From Ectothiorhodospiraceae bacterium (lineage in GTDB: Bacteria > Pseudomonadota > Gammaproteobacteria > Nitrococcales > AK92), in contig JAJUFY010000142.1 in the NCBI GenBank assembly GCA_029263635.1, forward strand, positions 1 to 6,066: a DNA stretch of 6,066 nucleotides, in the 5' to 3' direction. Below are positions 1 through 4,397 of the stretch, piece by piece. Within the stretch, counting starts at the first letter, position 1. Every line of letters begins with the position of its first letter. The notes under the pieces were generated by a model. It did not search any database, had not been told where the DNA came from, and was given only the letters and a program-made list of their open reading frames with translations. Made by a program: the position numbers and the translations under genes.

Positions 1-493
1 GAAAAGCATGGGGGCAGAGCCATGAGCTTCATGCCCGGAAGCGAGAGACTGGAAGCCGGTTGCTACCCGTAAGAGGAAGTCATCGTGCCCAGCACTAGGT
101 TTTCTGAACGAGGCTATGAACCTGCTCATCTGTCATGAAGCTGACTTCAACGTACCTCGTTTCCTCAAGAATTGGCACTTAACTACATCCTTAAGGGAGC
201 TAAGGCTTAAGCCCAGACGTTGAGCGCCTTCTTCACAGCATGGGGGAAACGACAGAAAAAAGGGGGGGATGCCGCGGTTCATTGTCAACCGCCAACCAAT
301 GGTGACCATGAGGTCCATAATGCACCAACTGGCAGCACCTATATGCCGGCACTAGCCAACCAAATTGACCTTGGTAACCACAGCACATGCCAAACGGCAA
401 TGGCCCAGCAGCAGAATCAACGGTTGCTATTACTGCTGCAATCCCTGTCACGCGAGTTGATCCCGTGCAGCTCATGCCGACGACTGGAACTTA
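1..493. other. Gene-poor, lower-GC segment, possibly acquired DNA
   Basis: I recognise no protein or RNA gene here. A hand count gives about 52 % G+C for 121-480, against 62-75 % in sampled lines of frmA. Frame 1 is open from the left edge to a TAA at 70-72, with no recognisable peptide. Short open frames exist at 116-223 (+, 35 codons, ATG, only a GAGG two bases upstream), 220-510 (+, TTG start, about 96 aa, Gln/Leu/Ser-rich, no clear ribosome site) and 475-233 (-, about 80 aa, with a Gly/Tyr/His/Trp-rich centre and no Shine-Dalgarno). None has a family signature, and the last two overlap on opposite strands, so at most one can be real. An A6G7 run lies at 256-268. The segment ends at the attC-like site, so it could be an integron cassette or a decayed mobile element. 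That is inference. Confidence 0.5.
106..162 (+). other. Possible three-way-junction RNA fold
   Basis: Complementary segments nest neatly here. An outer stem pairs 106-113 (GAACGAGG) with 155-162 (CCTCGTTT, one G-T pair). It encloses a small hairpin 116-119/126-129 (ATGA/TCAT) and a second hairpin 136-140/145-149 (TGAAG/CTTCA) closed by the loop CTGA. The arrangement resembles a structured RNA, as found in non-coding parts of mobile elements, but the stems are short and could be chance. I could not match it to a known RNA family. It overlaps the 35-codon open frame at 116-223, which makes that frame less likely to be coding. Confidence 0.2.
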
Positions 494-554
494 GCCTAAG
501 CTCTGCTTGAGCCGACGCAGATTTAGCTGCGTCGGCTCAAGCGGTTGGTTAGAC
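494..554 (+). other. Integron attC-like recombination site
   Basis: This 61-base stretch has the architecture of an attC (59-base element). In order it shows an R''-like heptamer GCCTAAG (494-500; consensus RYYYAAC, last base deviates), a 4-base spacer, a perfect 16-bp stem of 505-520 (GCTTGAGCCGACGCAG) with 527-542, a 6-base loop ATTTAG, a 5-base spacer GGTTG, and R' GTTAGAC (548-554), a full match to GTTRRRY. The AGCCGACGC and CTCAAGC words resemble those in known gammaproteobacterial attC arms. Against the call, the outer heptamers pair at only 5 of 7 positions and the stem lacks the extrahelical bases that usually set strand choice. With GTT on the right, the site would end the cassette to its left. 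The alternative is a plain hairpin or terminator, but no T-run follows it. Confidence 0.5.
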
Positions 555-567
555 AACCCGCCGCCAC

Positions 568-575
568 AGGAGGTG
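568..575 (+). promoter_or_regulatory. Strong Shine-Dalgarno that fixes the nitroreductase start
   Basis: AGGAGGTG is fully complementary to the 3' end of 16S rRNA and lies 4 bases before the ATG at 579. It decides in favour of that start over the in-frame ATG at 507, which lies inside the attC-like hairpin and has no ribosome site. Confidence 0.85.
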
Positions 576-578
576 GCA

Positions 579-1544
579 ATGAGTGTGGACGACTGGCAAG
601 AAGAAGCCCGGCAGATGATTGGCCGGGCGGTGCTGGCGCCGTCGAGCCACAACACGCAGCCGTGGCTGTTCCGAATTTCGGAGCCAGACATCGATCTCTA
701 TGCCGACCGCCTGCGGGCGCTGCCAGTCAACGATCCGGAGGGTCGTGAGCTGGCGATCAGCTGCGGCTGCGCGCTCATGAACCTGCGTGTCGCAGCCGCC
801 AGCAACGGTTTCGGGGTGAATGTTCGGCTTGTTCCCGAGCCTGCAGAGCCGGACCTGCTGGCGCGAGTGTCATTCGGCGAGCACTCGGGCGCATCCTCCG
901 AGGAGGCTCAGCTTGCGGATTGCATCGACCGCCGCCGCACGTACCGCAAGAGTTTTCTGCCTCGGGAGGTGAGTGATGCTGTTGTCGAGCAGCTGATCCA
1001 GGCGGCGCAGCGGGAAGGCGCGTGGCTGCGGCCGCTTTCGATCGAAAGCGACAAGCAGCAGGCGGCAGCTTTGGTTGCCACGGGGGATGCCATGCAGTGG
1101 GCCAACCCGCGCTGGCGGCGGGAGCTGGCGGGCTGGATGCGCCCGCGCCGCCGCGGTGATGGATTGACCGCTTCAGCCCTGACGGCGCCGGTCGTTCGCT
1201 TCGTTGTTCGCAGCTTCAACATGGGCAGCGGTATCGGGGCCGAGGACCGCGAATCGGCGGAAACCTCGCCGCTGTTGGCCGTCCTCAGCACTGACGGCGA
1301 TCAGATGAGGGATTGGCTGCTGGCCGGTCAGGCGCTGCAACGCATCCTGCTCCTTGCCTGCCGACTTGGGCTGCAGGCCGCCTTTCTGAATCAGCCCATT
1401 CAGGTTGCGTCTTTGCGGCCGCGGCTGCAGCGCCTGGCCGGTGACGCGTTCCCGCAGATCCTCCTGAGCATCGGCTATTCGAACGAAGAGATCCCGCCCA
1501 CGCCGAGAAGAGCGCTCGATGAGGTCATCGTGGCGGCCGAGTAA
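579..1544 (+). CDS. Acg-type nitroreductase-family protein (FMN oxidoreductase-like)
   Basis: This encodes a 321-aa protein of the nitroreductase superfamily, most like the Acg (Rv2032-type) branch, in which two nitroreductase-like halves sit in one chain of about 330 residues. Visible motifs are APSSHNTQPW at residues 20-29 (typical N-terminal flavin-site motif), RRRTYR at 118-123, a C-terminal flavin-fold segment with LGLQAAFLNQPIQ at 263-275, and a closing SIGY...PPTPRR at 298-311. There is no signal peptide or membrane segment, so it should be cytosolic. Acg relatives bind FMN, but their substrate pocket can be lidded, and a true reductase activity is not assured. The substrate is unknown. 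The start is set by AGGAGGTG at 568-575, and only 25 bases separate the GTTAGAC of the attC-like site from the ATG, a layout typical of integron cassettes. No good attC follows the gene, so it may simply be chromosomal. The family is secure, the role is not. Confidence 0.85.
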   Translation: MSVDDWQEEARQMIGRAVLAPSSHNTQPWLFRISEPDIDLYADRLRALPVNDPEGRELAISCGCALMNLRVAAASNGFGVNVRLVPEPAEPDLLARVSFGEHSGASSEEAQLADCIDRRRTYRKSFLPREVSDAVVEQLIQAAQREGAWLRPLSIESDKQQAAALVATGDAMQWANPRWRRELAGWMRPRRRGDGLTASALTAPVVRFVVRSFNMGSGIGAEDRESAETSPLLAVLSTDGDQMRDWLLAGQALQRILLLACRLGLQAAFLNQPIQVASLRPRLQRLAGDAFPQILLSIGYSNEEIPPTPRRALDEVIVAAE

Positions 1545-1548
1545 GAGA

Positions 1549-1574
1549 GCGCCTGCCGTTTAGCGGGCGGGTGC
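1549..1574 (+). terminator. Hairpin just after the nitroreductase gene, terminator-like
   Basis: The stem starts five bases past the stop codon. Positions 1549-1558 (GCGCCTGCCG) pair with 1564-1574 around the loop TTTAG, with one bulged G at 1567 and two G-T pairs. No T-run follows, so intrinsic termination would be weak. The loop resembles that of the attC-like site at 494-554 (ATTTAG), and a GTTATTA lies at 1582-1588. A badly decayed attC is conceivable, but the outer heptamers do not match the consensus. Confidence 0.3.
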
Positions 1575-2077
1575 AGCGGGCGTTATTAGGTCTTTATACC
1601 GCGCTGAACCGGAACGTTAACCGTACAAACAAGAGCCAGGCCGGCGCGTTCGCAGCAGCTTTTACCCGAGCGCGGACTAGTATTACCTGTATGCCGGGTT
1701 GCCTGGGCATGCGCCGAGCTGGAAGGGCTGGGCCAGCCCCCGCTTCGATGGTCTGCAGGCACTCGTTGATGCCGTTCCTGTGCTTCGATGCTCCCGCTGC
1801 GGCCAAGGGGTTCATGCCGGGCCGATATGGAAGGCTTGGTCAGGGGGCCATAGATAGGCCTGTTCCAAGAGGCTGGCTGGGCCGGGTTGCGACTGGGCAG
1901 GCGGCGTGGCGACGCAACCTCAGGATGGCGGTGTGCCGAAGTTGTTACTCCGTCGTTTCGAGATTGCGTCGTCGCTGCCGCTCCTCGCAATGACGCGGCA
2001 GCGGGCAGGGCGGGCGGCGCTTAGCCACCGAGCAGCCTGGCTGCCGGAATGGATGCACACAGTCACTCATGGAGCCT
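1575..2077. other. Intergenic region without a convincing gene
   Basis: About 500 bases separate the nitroreductase gene from frmA. Overlapping open frames of 134-140 codons exist on both strands (1571-1993 + and 1990-1586 -). Both are Arg/Ala/Ser/Pro-rich, lack ribosome sites and family motifs, and look like ordinary GC-rich non-coding frames. The region holds an odd-length perfect palindrome GGGCTGGGCCAGCCC at 1725-1739 and the dispersed-repeat-like element at 1957-1995. I see no clear sigma-70 promoter. The promoter of frmA must nevertheless lie somewhere in this stretch, unless frmA is read through from upstream. Confidence 0.55.
1957..1995. repeat. Dispersed palindromic repeat of the 'CATTGCGAGGAGCG' type
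   Basis: On the minus strand this reads GTCATTGCGAGGAGCG, then GCAGCGACGACGCAATCTCG. This kind of sequence recurs in many copies in the intergenic DNA of a range of bacterial genomes. The ends ATTGCG (1963-1968) and CGCAAT (1986-1991) form an inverted repeat. That it is multi-copy here is recalled from other genomes, because only one copy lies in the window. Confidence 0.5.
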
Positions 2078-2087
2078 GGAGGAGGAA
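2078..2087 (+). promoter_or_regulatory. Ribosome binding site of frmA
   Basis: GGAGGAGGAA lies 6 bases before the ATG at 2094. It supports that start over the in-frame ATG at 2049, which would add 15 residues (MDAHSHSW...) not expected in the family. Confidence 0.85.
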
Positions 2088-2093
2088 CCGCCG

Positions 2094-3203
2094 ATGAAAT
2101 CCCGTGCCGCCGTCGCCTGGGAAGCAGGCAAGCCGCTGAGCATCGAAATGGTCGACGTTGAGGGCCCCAAGGCCGGCGAGGTGCTGCTGCGCATGGTCGC
2201 CACCGGCGTCTGCCACACCGACGCCTACACCCTCTCGGGCGCCGACCCGGAAGGCATCTTCCCGTCCATCCTCGGCCACGAGGGCGGCGCCATCGTCGAG
2301 GAAGTCGGCCCCGGCGTCACCAGCGTGGCGGTGGGTGACCACGTGATCCCGCTTTACACGCCCGAGTGCGGCAAGTGCAAGTTCTGCCTGTCCGGCAAAA
2401 CCAACCTGTGCCAGGCGATCCGCGTCACCCAGGGCAAGGGCCTGATGCCGGACGGCACCAGCCGTTTTTCGCTGAACGGCAAGATGATCCACCACTACAT
2501 GGGCACCTCGACCTTCTCGGAGTACACCGTGCTGCCGGAGATCGCGGTCGCCAAGATCAGCAAGGAGGCGCCGCTCGACAAGGCCTGCCTGCTCGGCTGC
2601 GGCGTCACCACCGGCATCGGCGCGGTGCTCAACACCGCCAAGGTCGAGCCGGGCTCCACGGTAGCGGTATTCGGCCTCGGCGGCATTGGCCTGTCGGTGA
2701 TCCAGGGCGCGGTCATCGCCAAGGCCGAGCGCATCATCGGCATCGACATCAACCCGGCCAAGTTCGAGATGGCCAAGGCGCTCGGCGCCACCGACTGTAT
2801 CAACCCCAACGACTACGACCGGCCGATCCAGGAAGTCATCATCGACATGACCGACGGCGGCGTGGACTACTCCTTCGAGTGCGTCGGCAACACCCAGCTG
2901 ATGCGGCAGGCGCTGGAGTGCTGCCACAAGGGCTGGGGCGAGTCGGTGATCATCGGTGTTGCCGGCGCCGGCGAGGAGATCTGCACCCGGCCGTTCCAGC
3001 TGGTGACCGGACGCGTCTGGCGCGGCTCGGCCTTCGGCGGCGTCAAGGGCCGCTCGCAGCTGCCGGGTTACGTCGATCAGTACATGCAGGGCAAGATCAG
3101 GGTCGACGAGATGGTGACCCACGTGCTGCCGCTCGAGCGCATCAACGAGGCCTTCGACCTCATGCACGAGGGCAAGACCATCCGCACCGTGATCAAGTTC
3201 TGA
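2094..3203 (+). CDS. frmA: S-(hydroxymethyl)glutathione dehydrogenase / class III alcohol dehydrogenase
   Basis: This zinc- and NAD-dependent cytosolic enzyme oxidises S-hydroxymethylglutathione, the spontaneous formaldehyde-glutathione adduct, to S-formylglutathione. The family also acts as S-nitrosoglutathione reductase. The product is 369 aa, the usual family length (about 370). Catalytic zinc ligands are visible as Cys40 (GVCHTDAYT), His62 with Glu63 (GHEGG) and Cys169 (GCGVTTG). The structural zinc lobe is Cys92, Cys95, Cys98 and Cys106. Arg110 in CQAIRVTQGKG matches the arginine that marks class III enzymes and binds the glutathione carboxylate. The Rossmann motif GLGGIG is at 194-199, and Asp218 in IGIDIN indicates preference for NAD over NADP. 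All key residues are present. The next gene, fghA, encodes the following step, but a terminator-like hairpin and a REPIN separate them, so the two may be only partly co-transcribed. No frmR-type regulator is visible in the window. Confidence 0.97.
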   Translation: MKSRAAVAWEAGKPLSIEMVDVEGPKAGEVLLRMVATGVCHTDAYTLSGADPEGIFPSILGHEGGAIVEEVGPGVTSVAVGDHVIPLYTPECGKCKFCLSGKTNLCQAIRVTQGKGLMPDGTSRFSLNGKMIHHYMGTSTFSEYTVLPEIAVAKISKEAPLDKACLLGCGVTTGIGAVLNTAKVEPGSTVAVFGLGGIGLSVIQGAVIAKAERIIGIDINPAKFEMAKALGATDCINPNDYDRPIQEVIIDMTDGGVDYSFECVGNTQLMRQALECCHKGWGESVIIGVAGAGEEICTRPFQLVTGRVWRGSAFGGVKGRSQLPGYVDQYMQGKIRVDEMVTHVLPLERINEAFDLMHEGKTIRTVIKF

Positions 3204-3208
3204 GATCG

Positions 3209-3240
3209 CGCCGCCGGGGCCGGGTACCCCGGCGGCGTTT
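3209..3240 (+). terminator. GC-rich terminator-like hairpin after frmA
   Basis: A perfect 11-bp stem pairs CGCCGCCGGGG (3209-3219) with CCCCGGCGGCG (3227-3237) around a 7-base loop, followed by only three Ts before a G-run. It starts five bases past the frmA stop. The stem is strong but the T-run is poor, so partial termination or mRNA 3'-end protection is plausible. Confidence 0.6.
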
Positions 3241-3245
3241 GGGGG

Positions 3246-3316
3246 CAGGTGCGGCTTCAGCCGCGTCCTTCCGGTGTTGCTGCCTGCGCCGGGGAATGCG
3301 GCTGAAGCCGCGCCTG
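3246..3316. repeat. REPIN-like inverted pair of REP palindromes
   Basis: CAGGTGCGGCTTCAGCCGC (3246-3264) is mirrored by its near-exact reverse complement at 3298-3316 (one mismatch in 19), with 33 bases between. Each arm contains its own palindrome, GCGGCTTCAGCCGC or GCGGCTGAAGCCGC. Two REP units in opposite orientation at short spacing is the REPIN layout. Such elements are mobilised by RAYT transposases encoded elsewhere in the genome, and none is in the window. Its place between frmA and fghA could affect transcript stability or the level of the downstream gene. Confidence 0.75.
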
Positions 3317-3385
3317 CGATATGGCCGTTCACACCGGCCGGCCTGACGGACGCGCGCTCGCCGCGCCGGACCGGATCGTTCGTAC

Positions 3386-3390
3386 GAGGA
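3386..3390 (+). promoter_or_regulatory. Ribosome binding site of fghA
   Basis: GAGGA lies 5 bases before the ATG at 3396. This start is preferred to the in-frame ATG at 3321, which has no ribosome site and would add 25 unconserved residues beginning just after the REPIN. Confidence 0.75.
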
Positions 3391-3395
3391 AGATC

Positions 3396-4256
3396 ATGAG
3401 CAAGCGCTTCGAGCAACTTGAGACCCGCCGCTGCTTCGATGGCTGGCAGAACCGCTACCGGCACCGCTCGGAAACGCTCGGCTGCGACATGGAGTTCGCG
3501 GTATACCTGCCGCCGCAGGCGGCGACCGGCCCGGTGCCGGTGTTGTACTGGCTGTCCGGGCTGACCTGCACCGACCGCAACTTCGTGGAAAAGGCCGGCG
3601 CACAGCGCTATGCCGCGGAGCTGGGGATTGCGATCGTCTGCCCGGATACCAGCCCGCGCGGGCTGAACATTCCCGGCGAGGACGACAGCTACGACCTCGG
3701 CACCGGCGCCGGCTTTTACGTCAATGCCACCCAGGCGCCCTGGGCGCCGCACTACCGGATGTACGACTACGTGGTCGAGGAGCTGCCGGCGCTGGTCGAG
3801 AGCGGCGACCTGCCGATCCAGGCTGACCGGCGCGCCATCAGCGGCCACTCCATGGGCGGCCACGGCGCGCTGATGATCGCCCTGCGCAATCCGGGCCGCG
3901 ACCGCTCGGTATCGGCGTTCTCGCCCATCGTGGCGCCGAGCCAGGTGCCCTGGGGCCGCAAGGCCTTCACCGCCTATCTGGGCAGCGACGAATCGGCCTG
4001 GCAGGCCTACGACACCGTCGCGCTGATCGCCAGCGCCAAGGAACGCCTGCCGCTGCTGGTCGATCAGGGCGAGGCCGACGAGTTCCTCGCCGAGCAGTTG
4101 CGGCCGGAGCTGCTGGAGGCCGCCTGTGCCGAGGCGGGGCATCCGCTCACCCTCAACCGCCGCAGCGGCTACGACCACAGCTATTTCTTCATCGCCAGCT
4201 TCATCGGCGACCACCTGCGCCACCACGCCGCAGCGCTGGGGCTGAAGAGCGCATAG
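3396..4256 (+). CDS. fghA: S-formylglutathione hydrolase
   Basis: This cytosolic serine hydrolase of the alpha/beta-hydrolase (esterase D) family, called frmB in E. coli, splits S-formylglutathione into formate and glutathione, completing glutathione-dependent formaldehyde oxidation. The product is 286 aa, close to the family's usual 278-286. The oxyanion-side segment YWLSGLTCTD is at 51-60, and the family signature SPRGLNIPGEDDSYDLG spans about 86-102. The nucleophile Ser152 sits in GHSMGGHGAL, Asp228 in DQGEADEF and His261 in GYDHSYFFI, giving a complete Ser-Asp-His triad. There is no signal peptide. The gene lies 192 bases downstream of frmA on the same strand, separated by a hairpin and a REPIN. 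It is followed by a canonical terminator at 4293-4318, which ends the frmA-fghA unit. It is convergent with the acylase gene. Confidence 0.97.
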   Translation: MSKRFEQLETRRCFDGWQNRYRHRSETLGCDMEFAVYLPPQAATGPVPVLYWLSGLTCTDRNFVEKAGAQRYAAELGIAIVCPDTSPRGLNIPGEDDSYDLGTGAGFYVNATQAPWAPHYRMYDYVVEELPALVESGDLPIQADRRAISGHSMGGHGALMIALRNPGRDRSVSAFSPIVAPSQVPWGRKAFTAYLGSDESAWQAYDTVALIASAKERLPLLVDQGEADEFLAEQLRPELLEAACAEAGHPLTLNRRSGYDHSYFFIASFIGDHLRHHAAALGLKSA

Positions 4257-4292
4257 TCAGCGCCGGCCGATGCCGCTCGCGGCTTGATCGAG

Positions 4293-4318
4293 GGCGGCAT
4301 CGGTGTCGCCGCCTTTTT
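4293..4318 (+). terminator. Rho-independent terminator of the frmA-fghA unit
   Basis: GGCGGC (4293-4298) pairs with GCCGCC (4308-4313) around a 9-base loop, directly followed by TTTTT (4314-4318). An alternative, longer hairpin pairs CCGATGCCG (4267-4275) with CGGCATCGG (4295-4303) and would exclude the terminator stem. The terminator points away from fghA, which stops at 4256. Confidence 0.8.
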
Positions 4319-4380
4319 CCGTAGGAGCGGCCCTAGCCGCGAACCTCTCCCGCATCGCGACGGGGACGTCGCTCCTGCGG
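4319..4380. repeat. REP-like inverted pair between convergent genes
   Basis: CCGTAGGAGCG (4319-4329) is answered by CGCTCCTGCGG (4370-4380), its reverse complement but for one base. Each side carries an inner small palindrome: GCGGC/GCCGC at 4327-4340 and GCGAC/GTCGC at 4357-4372. The GTAGGAGCG...CGCGA pattern is a known REP type in Pseudomonas-like and related genomes. It differs in sequence from the REPIN at 3246-3316, so two REP classes appear within 1.1 kb. It fills most of the gap between the fghA terminator and the acylase stop codon, and could also serve as the 3' end structure of the acylase transcript. Confidence 0.65.
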
Positions 4381-4397
4381 GTGCCGGCGCCGGGCGT

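Noticed and set aside
177..225. A second attC-like pair, ACTTAAC (177-183) and GTTGAGC (219-225)
   Set aside because: The heptamers fit the consensus and pair at 6 of 7 positions, but the interior has only a 5-bp off-centre stem and the total of 49 bases is too short. Chance is more likely.
507..578. Upstream ATG at 507 as the nitroreductase start
   Set aside because: It lies inside the attC-like hairpin, lacks a ribosome site and adds 24 residues not expected in the family. The ATG at 579 has a perfect Shine-Dalgarno.
1571..1993. A 140-codon plus-strand frame and a 134-codon minus-strand frame before frmA
   Set aside because: They overlap each other on opposite strands, run into the dispersed-repeat palindrome, and show biased low-complexity composition without start signals.
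2366..3346. A 326-codon plus-strand frame overlapping frmA
   Set aside because: It is an out-of-frame shadow of frmA, Arg/Gln/His-rich, without a ribosome site or family motif.
2067..4226. A 719-codon open frame on the minus strand opposite frmA and fghA
   Set aside because: Both plus-strand genes are unmistakable with full catalytic residues. The antisense translation is Ala/Gly/Val/Arg/His-rich with no motif, as expected from GC-rich codon bias in the mirror frame.
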